Program-made: the position numbers and the translations under genes
The notes under the pieces: generated by a model
The model's database searches: none
What the model was told of the DNA's origin: nothing
The model's input: only the letters and a program-made list of their open reading frames with translations
Shown: piece after piece, positions 17,864 through 25,646 of the stretch
Layout: the number at the start of each line of letters is the position of its first letter
Position numbering within the stretch: position 1 is the stretch's first letter
From: JANXQG01 sp964615095
GTDB taxonomy: Bacteria; Planctomycetota; Planctomycetia; Pirellulales; Thermoguttaceae
Length of the DNA stretch: 64,000 nucleotides
Assembly: GCA_964615095.1 (NCBI GenBank)
Contig: CAZTPX010000024.1
Span: forward strand, 24,901-88,900
Reading direction: 5' to 3'

Positions 17864-18698
17864 GAGGCTATTCGGAAACTTCTCGGCCAATTTGGCGTAT
17901 CGAAGCCCGACGGGGTACCCGGGGTACCCGCTTGCGGGTCGCGGGTCGTGGATAGGGGACGTGTTGAGGAGACTTCTCGGATAGCCTTATACCACCGATG
18001 GAGGATTCTAGCCCTTCTTGCCCGAAATCAATTTTTGTTTCGTTTTTTGGCAGTTTTATACCACGCCTTATGTACATAGCTTTCACCAACGGACTGGTAT
18101 CGCATTTTAAAACACTGACAAATACGCGGAGAAAACATAGGTCTGCACTTCTTTGGGTGGAACGTGTGTAGAAGACAGAGGGGGGGCAAGAGCGGGCAAG
18201 ATTTCTTGCCCGCTGGTCCCCTGCATCATCTGTCGGCGGAATCCATGACATCCGCAAGGCGTTGCCTCCGAACCAAGAATGCTTCTTTTCGCGGTCCACT
18301 GCGCGGTCTGATTTTCAGTCGCCGTACGATTCGTCTCCCAGAAATCACTGGCGTGTACATGCAAACGTCGGATGCGCCCCCCCGTGATTGTGCGGTCCGG
18401 AGATGGGCATTGGGCTGCGAGCAGGGCGCAATGCTCCAAGCGGCGCGGCTGACGAGGCCGCGCCTTCCTTGCGCGACGCGCCTTGGCGGCGCGTCGCAAA
18501 ACCAAATTGTCAAAGAACACAAAACCGTAACTAGCTACAATTATCCATATTTACGGATTATTGTCAATGGGTGCGAGCGATGTTTTCCTCCTCCGCCCCC
18601 CCACCCGGCCCTGCGTCGTCGCCCTAACTGTTTTCCCGGCAAGGGGTTGGCGGCGAGTGAGAAAATTGCGGAATGGGGAAAGATTTCCGCCGGATTCG
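17864..18698. other. 835-bp gene-free region with hairpins
   Basis: No supported ORF. It contains an imperfect inverted repeat around 17868-17990 (AGGCTATTCGGA / inverse of TCGGATAGCCT), a perfect 11-bp hairpin AGCGGGCAAGA-TT-TCTTGCCCGCT (18191-18214), a hairpin group at 18440-18497 and an AT-rich patch at 18500-18560 with the 16-mer described separately. Any C-terminal half of the adjacent restriction-subunit remnant should lie here, but I found no residual similarity to it. Confidence 0.6.
18473..18519 (-). promoter_or_regulatory. TGTTCTTTGACAATTT motif followed by GC hairpin
   Basis: Read on the minus strand, TGTTCTTTGACAATTT (18504-18519) is followed after 6 nt by a perfect 10-bp stem (GCGACGCGCC / GGCGCGTCGC, 18473-18497), and then by a second GC-rich palindrome near 18440-18465. 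The 16-mer contains a TTGACA box. The same 16-mer occurs at 63673-63688, also followed by a string of hairpins. Function unknown: a promoter or leader for a structured transcript, or the conserved end of a mobile repeat. Confidence 0.45.
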
Positions 18699-19271
18699 TC
18701 AGTTCGTGAGACGGCGGCCAGAACGGTGCGCGAAAACACGCCGTAACCGCATACCCCGCAACGGCTTGAGGATTGTCGCCACCTCGTCGATAAAGAAGAG
18801 CGTGAGCACCTTGATCCCCTGGTCGAAAAGGGCTTGTTCTTTTTCGAGATGGGCTTTGATGGCCTCGCGAATCTGGATTCGTCGGAGAGTAATTTCAAGG
18901 ACATCGCCGAGGGCTTCACCCGCCCGAATCTGTTGGCCGTTGGTGAAACTAACTGTGTCCGTCTCCACGTCAAGATTCACGTCGCAAATCGGGCTTTTGA
19001 CCAACGCTGATGAAATGGGCAGGTTCTGGCCCCGCTGAACCGACTGGATATTTTCCAGCAGCTTCGGCAGGGGAAAGGCAATATCAGAGTTCTTGATGCC
19101 GGTCAGTTCTTCCGTCGCGGCGATCGTCAACTGGCTCGAATCCCTGGCCCGTCCTGGGTCGATGCGGTAATTCAGTCCTGTGGCGAACGGCTGGCCGATA
19201 AAGCAGTTGGCGACGGCTTCCACGGCGGCGGTTTGGTAGGCCTGCTTTTTGAATTTTAGTTTCATAGTCAT
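18699..19271 (-). pseudogene. Type III restriction enzyme Res subunit, internally deleted and truncated
   Basis: 190 aa remain of a protein that is normally about 900-1000 aa. The start 'MKLKFKKQAYQTAAVEAV' and 'LLENIQSVQRGQNLP' match the N-terminus of type III Res ATPase/endonucleases. At 'VNLDVE' (about residue 100) the Walker A motif METGTGKT should follow; instead the frame jumps to 'TDTVSFTNGQQIRAG...LRRIQIREAIKAH', a region that lies several hundred residues later in intact Res proteins, then 'GIKVLTLFFIDEVA', after which homology stops. The ATP-binding core and the C-terminal nuclease domain are missing, so it cannot translocate or cut DNA. It points the same way as the helicase-associated fragment at 20885-21391, with the transposase between them. 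Confidence 0.75.
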
Positions 19272-19286
19272 CTTTCAGTGTCTCTT

Positions 19287-19474
19287 CCTGACCCCCGCCC
19301 GCTTGCCGGGCCGGTGAATCAGTCTTGTTAGCGAGCCGGCCGTTGCCGTCTCTCCGCCTGACCCCCGCCCGCTTGCCGGGCCGGTGAACCAGTCTTGTTA
19401 GCGAGCCGGCCGTTGCCGTCTCTCCGCCTGACCCCCGCCCGCTTGCCGGGCCGGTGAACCAGTCTTGTTAGCGA
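19287..19474. repeat. 70-bp tandem array A (about 2.7 copies), downstream of the transposase
   Basis: Units begin at 19287, 19357 and 19427 with CCTGACCCCCGCCCGCTTGC and are almost identical (one T/C difference at 19319). The array ends 2 nt before the transposase stop codon. Each unit contains a short hairpin: read on the minus strand, GCCCG-GCAAG-CGGGC (5-bp stem, GCAAG loop). Units abut with no variable spacers. Confidence 0.9.
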
Positions 19475-19476
19475 AG

Positions 19477-20280
19477 CTAGCCGTCCCACGTTCGCACGGC
19501 GTTCATGTCGTATTCTCCAAACGTCCCGACATAGTAAGTCACTCGCCAAACCGGGGCTTTCGCCAGGCAATAGGACAGATTGTTCTGAAACGCCAAGGCG
19601 ATCTCCTGCGGCGAATGTTCAAGATTCCCCCGCACCGAAAGGTGGACGTGCTCCGGCATGACCGACAACCGCGAGATGCCGTGGCCCTTCTTTTCGGCGA
19701 TCCGGAACGACTGGTCCCGAATCTTCGTCAGCCAAGGGATTTCGCTGCATCGCCATCGCCCTTCCGTAACCAGTATGAGATGCACATTGTACCAATAACG
19801 GCCGCTCGTTGTCGCGGTCGGCGCGGACAGATCGGCGTCCGGGTTCGTTACCGTGAACGGGGCCAACACTTCCATGATGCGGGGATCGCACCACGATTCA
19901 TTTGCAATCTGGCTCGCGATATAGGCCTCGACTTCCTCTCGATGGTTTTCGCCGATCGATCGCATGGCAACCTTGCGGCTGAATTTCACGCGCAGTCCGG
20001 CGCCGGCGAGAGAATGTTGCAGGCGGCCTTTGACCCGAGCCGTAAAGAGCGTCGGCGCCACATTCGGCCTGACGCTGAAGGTCATCAAGAGGCATTCGGG
20101 CGAAAACTCGGTTTCGAGAAGTCGTATCCCGTCCTTTTCCCAGCCTTCGGCGGCCGCCGATAGGTATTGCTCCATTTCCTTCGGAAACTGCGTTCCGCGC
20201 GTTGGCCAGCCCGCCCAGCCGTACCGCAGCTTGTGGCACGGCGTGACGGCATCTGGCACGTAATATGGCTGTAGTGGCAT
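19477..20280 (-). CDS. Two-domain IS200-like HUH transposase (RAYT-like)
   Basis: 267 aa from the ATG at 20280 (GAGAAG upstream); the frame extends further but only through repeat DNA. The C-terminal half (about residues 160-267) has the Y1-transposase layout: 'RYWYNVHLILVTEG', then the HUH motif in 'SVMPEHVHLSVRG', followed by a helix with 'NNLSYCLAK' and 'YYVGTFGEYD'. The N-terminal half (about residues 15-130) repeats the same plan ('LRYGWAGWPTRG', 'EFSPECLLMTFSVR', 'KGRLQHSLAG') but its HUH position reads C-L-L. It therefore looks like a tandem duplication with an inactive first domain. Y1/RAYT enzymes nick single-stranded hairpin DNA. Hairpin-bearing 70-bp arrays lie on both sides, as expected for a REP/RAYT partnership. 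Which tyrosine is catalytic I cannot assign. Confidence 0.75.
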   Translation of the reverse strand: MPLQPYYVPDAVTPCHKLRYGWAGWPTRGTQFPKEMEQYLSAAAEGWEKDGIRLLETEFSPECLLMTFSVRPNVAPTLFTARVKGRLQHSLAGAGLRVKFSRKVAMRSIGENHREEVEAYIASQIANESWCDPRIMEVLAPFTVTNPDADLSAPTATTSGRYWYNVHLILVTEGRWRCSEIPWLTKIRDQSFRIAEKKGHGISRLSVMPEHVHLSVRGNLEHSPQEIALAFQNNLSYCLAKAPVWRVTYYVGTFGEYDMNAVRTWDG

Positions 20281-20300
20281 ATTCTTCTCACGTCCTTCCG

Positions 20301-20489
20301 TCGGACCCCTGCCCGCTTGCCGGGCCAGTGAACCAGTCTTGTTAGCGAAACGGTCTTTCACGACTCTCCGCCGGACCCCCGCCCGCTTGTCGGGCCGGTG
20401 AACCAGTCTTGTTAGCGAAACGGTCTTTCACGACTCTCCGCCGGACCCCCGCCCGCTTGCCGGGCCGGTGAACCAGTCTTGTTAGCGAG
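20301..20489. repeat. 70-bp tandem array B (about 2.7 copies), upstream of the transposase
   Basis: Units start at 20303, 20373 and 20443 (GGACCCC(C/T)GCCCGCTTG). The first ~45 nt match array A; the remaining linker (AAACGGTCTTTCACGACTCT) differs, so A and B are distinct sub-families with the same period and orientation. Hairpin as in array A; the second unit has a C-to-T change in the loop (CTTGTCGGG). The array lies between the transposase start and array C. Confidence 0.9.
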
Positions 20490-20492
20490 GGA

Positions 20493-20905
20493 CGCTCCTT
20501 CGCTTACAAAACACCTTCACCGGCCAGGCAAGCTGGCAGGGGTCGTGCCTTCGCTGTTGTGCGCGCTCCTTCGCTTACAAAACACCTTCACCGGCCAGGC
20601 AAGCTGGCAGGGGTCGTGCCTTCGCTGTTGTGCGCGCTCCTTCGCTTACAAAACACCTTCACCGGCCAGGCAAGCTGGCAGGGGTCGTGCCTTCGCTGTT
20701 GTGCGCGCTCCNNNNNNNNNNNNNNNNNNNNNNNNNNNNNNNNNNNNNNNNNNNNNNNNNNNNNNNNNNNNNNNNNNNNNNNNNNNNNNNNNNNNNNNNN
20801 NNNNNNNNNNNCTTCACCGGCCAGGCAAGCTGGCAGGGGTCGTGCCTTCGCTGTTGTGCGCGCTCCCTCGCTTACAAAACGCCTTCACCGGCCAGGCAAG
20901 CTGGC
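20493..20905. repeat. 71-bp tandem array C, inverse orientation, interrupted by assembly gap
   Basis: Unit starts at 20493, 20564 and 20635 (CGCTCCTTCGCTTACAAAAC), then the N run, then at least two more copies to about 20905. The conserved core is inverted relative to arrays A and B. On the plus strand its hairpin is GCCAG-GCAAG-CTGGC, whereas the A/B hairpin (minus strand) is GCCCG-GCAAG-CGGGC: one base pair changed from C-G to A-T on both sides with the loop kept. Copies are near identical, so the true copy number is unknown. Confidence 0.9.
20712..20811. other. Assembly gap (100 N) inside tandem array C
   Basis: Exactly 100 ambiguous bases, the conventional length for a gap of unknown size. 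Both edges are array C sequence, so the assembler probably failed on the repeat. Open frames running through the N run have no meaning. Confidence 0.98.
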
Positions 20906-21391
20906 GGTAGTTCTTCCCGTGAAAAGGCTGTCGAGGTCTTTGTCTTCCTTTATGGCAACAATTGAGCGAATCGCCTGGCCGAGCAAACCGGAGTAGAAGT
21001 CCATTTTGCGGCCGTCGTCGGTGATCTGATTGAACGGGCCGTAGGCCGCGGGGATGGGGTCGGGCCTGCCGCGGCAGGCGGCGCGGGCAAGGTCGAGAAG
21101 CTGTTTTACTTCGGTATGGTTCGCGATAACCCGGCCATCGTTACCCATGTACAGCAGGTAGAAGGGGTGCAGGCGATTCTGCTTGTTGATGTTGACGGCA
21201 TTGTTGCGGTTGCGAAGCGTGTAGATGACGCCGGGGTGTAGACCGCGTTCGGGGTCGGCCGGGACGACGGCGTGCATCCCGCTGGGAAGGCTGGAGAGGT
21301 CGCCGCTGGTCTTGATGTAGTTGAGGAGGTCCATGCGAAAATCGTTCAAGCCCAGGTCAGTGATCGAGACGCCCGTCTTGAGGTCTTCCAT
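20885..21391 (-). pseudogene. C-terminal fragment of a helicase-associated defence protein
   Basis: 168 codons starting 'MEDLKTGVSITDLGLNDFR'. An in-frame TAG lies 10 codons upstream, and the last residues (about 'ASLPGR') are translated from array C, so the fragment is cut at both ends. The body, with 'GMHAVVPADPERGLHPGVIY', 'NRNNAVNINKQNRLHPFYLLY' split over two strands, and 'AIRSIVAIKEDKDLDSLF', resembles from memory the C-terminal region of SNF2-type helicase proteins encoded next to type III restriction-modification genes. That fits the Res remnant at 18699-19271, which has the same direction. The rest of the helicase and any methyltransferase are gone. The family call is from memory and only moderately sure; the truncation is visible. 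Confidence 0.55.
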
Positions 21392-21962
21392 GTCGATGCC
21401 CGCCCGTCGTGGGGGGCACTACCCGCGATGCAAGTCTGGGGCGGCACACAAACCGCCATTCTACCTCTAGCGGATGGGGGATACAACAACCCGACGAACG
21501 CAAGAAGTTTCCGAAACGGTGGCATGACGCTCAATCAGGGTAAGCACCGCCCGGCGGCCTGCGGAATTTGTGAACTCACCCATTTGGCGGCATTAAGCAA
21601 CTGCAACACTTTGTTGCAAAAAATGCATACAGTCTCAGCACGCCCGTCAGTGGGTCCAGGCGACGATTCGTGAAAATCCCCGCGGTTTGGCGACCGAAAA
21701 ATCCCTGCGGCCAGCGGTGGTGGCGCAAATTCCGCGCGCCAACGGGCGAAAGTTCGACATCAAACGTGACGCAAAGTTCGGCGCGCTGGCAACGGCCGCG
21801 TGGGCTTTCTAGGAAATTTCAGTCGGCCCCCTGTTTTTTCAATAATCGGCATGGCGCTATACGTCTTTTTCGGCTTTGTCAATTGGCCCAGGATTTGCCC
21901 CCGGCATATAAATAACAAAGACGGCCGCGTCGACCGCATCTTTTTGTTGAAGGAGGCCGAGA
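21392..21962. other. 570-bp region without a supported gene
   Basis: No frame on either strand shows a recognisable protein. The minus strand directly upstream of the helicase-associated fragment is interrupted by stops, so the missing N-terminal part has been lost, not just frameshifted. From about 21800 the DNA becomes T-rich (CCCTGTTTTTTCAATAATCGG) and probably carries the promoter of the gene at 21963, whose GAAGGAGG ribosome-binding site is at 21949-21956. Confidence 0.5.
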
Positions 21963-22460
21963 ATGGAATATGGGAGTCAGATAGCCTTTGCCCTGATCTT
22001 GGGCATCCCCGTTGCCTGCATCACATGGACGGTCACTCAGGAGGATGTCTTCCAAGAGTTCAGGCGTTATCTTGCCCGCTACCAGGACCGGCATCACGAA
22101 AGTTGGTGGCGGAGGAAACTGGCCTACTTCCCTACCTGCCCTTATTGTTTGAGCCACTATGTGGCAGGCCTGCTGATCGCCATTATGCAGTTCAAAATGC
22201 TGGCTACTGATTGGCGGGGCTACCTCGTCAGCCTTTTCACGCTCGTATTGCTCGGAAATGTGTATATCACTCTCTATAATCTGCTGCGTGTCGCCTTGAG
22301 GTTGATACGGGCCTTGGCCGACCGCGCGGAGAAGTCCGCGGCCGGCGGCGTGCAGCAACCGGCCTCAAATCTGTCCGTCCCCGAGGGCGGGAAAATGGCA
22401 CGACCGACTACTGCCCGACCGCGAAACGGCCGAAGCCTATTTGCAGGCCGCCGGTCGTAA
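21963..22460 (+). CDS. Small membrane protein, DUF1360-like
   Basis: 165 aa with an excellent ribosome-binding site (GAAGGAGG, 6 nt before the ATG). Three hydrophobic segments lie at residues about 6-26, 63-80 and 86-112. Between the first two is 'YFPTCPYCLSHYVAGLL', a Cys-x-x-Cys-x-x-His motif at the membrane edge that resembles the DUF1360 family of small bacterial membrane proteins. The last ~50 residues are polar, basic and probably disordered. No function is known. It sits alone between the degenerate island and treZ. Confidence 0.7.
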   Translation: MEYGSQIAFALILGIPVACITWTVTQEDVFQEFRRYLARYQDRHHESWWRRKLAYFPTCPYCLSHYVAGLLIAIMQFKMLATDWRGYLVSLFTLVLLGNVYITLYNLLRVALRLIRALADRAEKSAAGGVQQPASNLSVPEGGKMARPTTARPRNGRSLFAGRRS

Positions 22461-22652
22461 ATGGCGGCTCAAAGGTCACTGATCGACCGCCTTGATCAAT
22501 TCCTCTCCATCATGACGGATGCGGAAACCGGCCAGCGCGGTTAAGAACGCCCGGGCCACACGCGCCTTCTCATCCTCGGCAACTCGGATCGCCGTGGCAA
22601 CGCTGTTTGCTAAAATGATCATTCCGGCCAACATTGAATCGAGGGAGAACGC

Positions 22653-24578
22653 ATGAAGACTAATACGCACACCGTAGACCTTGCCACGCGCTCGTCCCTG
22701 CGCCGCTTGCCCATTGGCGCCGAGACGCAGCCGGCAGGCGGCGTGCATTTTCGCGTCTGGGCGCCGGACTGGAAACGCGTGGAAGTGGCGCTGGAGCCTC
22801 ACACCGCAGGCAGCCAGTCGAGCGCCCCCTTGCTGATACCCATGACAGCCGAAGCAGGCGGCTATTTCTCCGCGTACGCCGCCGAAGCCAGAGTCGGCGA
22901 CCGCTATCGCTATCACCTGGACGGGAAGGGTTCTTTTCCCGATCCGGCCTCGCGTCGGCAGCCTGAAGGACCGCATGGTCCATCCGAGATTGTCGATCCG
23001 GCCGACTACCAATGGCATGACTCGGGCTGGCAGGGAGTATCTCTGCCCACGCAAATCATCTACGAAATGCATGTCGGCACGTTCACGCCCGAGGGGACCT
23101 TTGTGGCGGCCGCGGCGCAACTCGGCGCCTTGGCGTCCCTCGGCATTACGGTGGTGGAGATCATGCCCGTAAACGAATTCGACGGGCAATTTGGCTGGGG
23201 ATACGATGGTGTCGATCTGTTTGCGCCGACGCGGCTCTATGGAGCCCCCAACGATCTGCGGCACTTCGTCGACGAAGCTCACCGCCAGGGCTTGGCCGTG
23301 CTCTTGGACGTGGTCTACAACCATTTTGGCCCCAACGGCAACTACGCGACCAGTTTCGCCAAGGCGTTCCACTCGGAAAAACACCAGACCGAATGGGGCG
23401 GGGCGATCAATTTCGACGGTGAGCAATCGCAGTCGGTCCGCGAGTTCTTCGTGGCCAACGCCGGCTACTGGATCGACGAGTTCCACATGGATGGTTTGCG
23501 GATCGATGCCATCCAGGCGATTGTGGACGACTCGCCCGAGCACGTTTTGGCGGCCATCGCGCGTCGCGTGCGCGAGGCGGCGCATGGCCGCAAGACGCTA
23601 GTGGTGGGCGAAAACGAGTTCCAGCAAGCACGCCTGGTGAGGAGTCCCGCGGACAGCGGCTACGGCCTGGATGCCGTCTGGAACGACGACTTCCATCACG
23701 CGCTGCGCGTTGCAGCCACCGGCCACAATGAATTCTACTATGGCGATTATCAAGGCACGCCCCAGGAGTTGATCTCCGCAGTGAAATGGGGATATCTGTA
23801 CCAGGGCCAGTGGAACGCGCGGCAAGGCCGCCAGCGCGGCACGCCGGTCTGGGACCTGGCAGGCATGCGGTTCATCTCCTTCCTGCAAAATCACGACCAG
23901 ATCGCCAATTCCGCGCAGGGCCTGCGGATGCACTTGCTCACCTCGCCGGGGCGCTACCGCGCGCTGACGGCCTTGTTCCTGCTCGCTCCCGGCACCCCAA
24001 TGCTCTTTCAAGGCCAGGAATTCGCCGCTTCCGCGCCTTTTCTTTACTTTGCCGACCACCAGGTCGATCTGGCCAAATTGGTGCGCGAGGGGCGGCAGGA
24101 GTTTCTGCGGCAGTTTCACAGTCTCGGCGGGCCGGCCAGCGGCGCCCACCTGGCCGATCCCTGTGACCGCGGCACCTTCGAACGCTGCAAACTCGACTTC
24201 AGCGAACGGCAAAAGCATGCGGACGTTTGGATCTTGCACCGGGATCTTATTCGCCTCCGCCGCGAGGACCCAGTATTCTCGGCCCAGCGCGCCGACCGCA
24301 TCCACGGGGCGGTTATCGGCCCAGAGGCATTGCTGCTCCGCTATTTCGGCGATCGCAGAGACGACCGGCTCCTGATCGTCAACCTTGGCCGAGATCTGCT
24401 ATGGAGCCCAGTGGCCGAGCCGCTGGCATCGCCTCCCTCCGAGAAGGATTGGAGACTTCTTTGGTCGAGCGAAGATCCCCGCTATGGCGGATCGGGCACG
24501 GGTTTGTTGGACACCCGACAATGGCGCATTCCGGGGCATACGACAATCGTGCTACGCCCCGAGAAGCACGACGAATGA
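22653..24578 (+). CDS. treZ: Malto-oligosyltrehalose trehalohydrolase TreZ (GH13)
   Basis: 641 aa with GGGAGAAC just before the ATG. An N-terminal CBM48-like domain ('GVHFRVWAPDWKRVEVAL') precedes a GH13 barrel with the conserved regions 'DVVYNHFGPNGNY', 'GLRIDAIQAI' (nucleophile Asp), 'VVGENEF' (acid/base Glu) and 'FLQNHDQIAN' (third Asp). Spacing and 'YEMHVGTFTPEGT' favour TreZ over glycogen-branching enzymes. TreZ releases trehalose from maltooligosyltrehalose. Its usual partner TreY and the glycogen debranching gene treX are not in the window, so the pathway may be completed elsewhere or the substrate may differ. Convergent with the MBL gene. Confidence 0.9.
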   Translation: MKTNTHTVDLATRSSLRRLPIGAETQPAGGVHFRVWAPDWKRVEVALEPHTAGSQSSAPLLIPMTAEAGGYFSAYAAEARVGDRYRYHLDGKGSFPDPASRRQPEGPHGPSEIVDPADYQWHDSGWQGVSLPTQIIYEMHVGTFTPEGTFVAAAAQLGALASLGITVVEIMPVNEFDGQFGWGYDGVDLFAPTRLYGAPNDLRHFVDEAHRQGLAVLLDVVYNHFGPNGNYATSFAKAFHSEKHQTEWGGAINFDGEQSQSVREFFVANAGYWIDEFHMDGLRIDAIQAIVDDSPEHVLAAIARRVREAAHGRKTLVVGENEFQQARLVRSPADSGYGLDAVWNDDFHHALRVAATGHNEFYYGDYQGTPQELISAVKWGYLYQGQWNARQGRQRGTPVWDLAGMRFISFLQNHDQIANSAQGLRMHLLTSPGRYRALTALFLLAPGTPMLFQGQEFAASAPFLYFADHQVDLAKLVREGRQEFLRQFHSLGGPASGAHLADPCDRGTFERCKLDFSERQKHADVWILHRDLIRLRREDPVFSAQRADRIHGAVIGPEALLLRYFGDRRDDRLLIVNLGRDLLWSPVAEPLASPPSEKDWRLLWSSEDPRYGGSGTGLLDTRQWRIPGHTTIVLRPEKHDE

Positions 24579-24623
24579 CGGCCTCGCCCGCCGCGCGCGC
24601 CGTCAATACGATTGTCGGCAGCC

Positions 24624-25313
24624 TTATCTTTCCGGGGCCAGCGATTTGCGGATGATCTCCGCCGCAAACGGCTTCCCATGCGCCGGATAAACGGTCTTCG
24701 CCCCTTCCGCCAGTAGCCGTCGCCAACTATCTCGCACCTTCTCCATGTCTTCCGCAAAAATCGGCAGTCCCGGCCTGAGGCGAAGAGGAAACTCGTTCAT
24801 CGCCAGGTCTCCCACGAAGGCCTCGCCCGTGTCCAGCAAGACGCTGACCGACCCCGCGGAATGGCCGGGAGTGTAGAGCACTCTGCCGGGGATGCCGTAC
24901 TCCAGCAAAGACGCCCCTTCGTTTCCCACGACCACATTCACGTTGGTTGCCGGGAAATGGATCAGCGGCAGCAAGGGAACCATCATCGCTCGGACCACGT
25001 GGCCCCAGAGCGTTGCGGCGGGAGAGAGCACCTTCATGGATTCTTCCAGCCAATCCCGCTCCCTGTGGTGCATGGCGATCCTGGCGCCCGTCATGTCCTG
25101 GATGTCCCTAGCCGACCCGATATGGTCCCAGTGCCCGTGGGTAATGACAATCAGGCGAACGCTGTGGAGATCGATGGCCAAGGCTTTCATCGCCTGGCGA
25201 AAGTGTGCCGCCTGGCGCGGACCTCCCGCATCGATCAGGATCGTCCTTTCGCCTTGAATCACGTAGCAGCGTCCAACTCCCAGTTTGATCGAATGAATGT
25301 TGACTTGCACCAT
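24624..25313 (-). CDS. MBL-fold metal-dependent hydrolase
   Basis: 229 aa from the ATG at 25313, supported by CAGGAGG a few bases upstream (the longer frame to 25385 lacks support). The metallo-beta-lactamase motif 'THGHWDHIG' (residues about 75-83) carries the metal ligands; further ligands come from 'YTPGHSAGSVSVLL' and 'FVGDLAMNE', and the C-terminal His from 'VYPAHGKP'. The domain is complete. Such proteins include glyoxalase II, lactonases and RNA-processing enzymes; nothing here fixes the substrate. Transcribed toward treZ. Confidence 0.88.
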   Translation of the reverse strand: MVQVNIHSIKLGVGRCYVIQGERTILIDAGGPRQAAHFRQAMKALAIDLHSVRLIVITHGHWDHIGSARDIQDMTGARIAMHHRERDWLEESMKVLSPAATLWGHVVRAMMVPLLPLIHFPATNVNVVVGNEGASLLEYGIPGRVLYTPGHSAGSVSVLLDTGEAFVGDLAMNEFPLRLRPGLPIFAEDMEKVRDSWRRLLAEGAKTVYPAHGKPFAAEIIRKSLAPER

Positions 25314-25646
25314 TGGCCTCCTGAGTGTTGGAAAGCAGCGCGCGGCGCGTGTTTCCGCGCGAGGCTTATGCACGCACCCTCTCAATAGACTATCCTATTC
25401 CCGTTAGCAATAACCCGTTTTGGGAAATATTCTTCATTAGTCGGGTGGTCCTGCCTCATCGTCGATCTACTAGCCGAATCCCGGCAACTGCGTTACTATA
25501 AGCGGACAAGTGATTGGAAGCAGATGATTATCGTTTGTGCGGGAGGAAATGGGCTGTTGAAGTCCCGCCTTTAGGCGGCGGTCCCGGGAGGATTCCGGCT
25601 AGAGCCGGGACTCCCACGGCTCATTTATGCCTGCGTGCAGTATATT
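25314..25646. other. Divergent intergenic region with a GC palindromic repeat
   Basis: 333 bp between divergent mbl and trmL. The first half is AT-rich and can hold promoters. At 25567-25618 two short palindromes follow each other (GTCCCGCCTTTAGGCGG and CCGGCTAGAGCCGG, each self-complementary around a small loop). A related GGCTTCAGCC/GGCTAAAGCC element lies at about 57824-57870. Confidence 0.6.

Noticed and set aside
19287..20905. CRISPR array
   Set aside because: Units of 70 or 71 bp are contiguous with no unique spacers, and no cas gene is in the window.
20479..20996. ORFs through the tandem array and N run
   Set aside because: They translate repeat DNA and undefined bases; no start context and no protein similarity.
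21346..21534. 62-codon minus-strand ORF upstream of the helicase-associated fragment
   Set aside because: It is another frame overlapping the fragment and its upstream region; no similarity to the missing N-terminal part.
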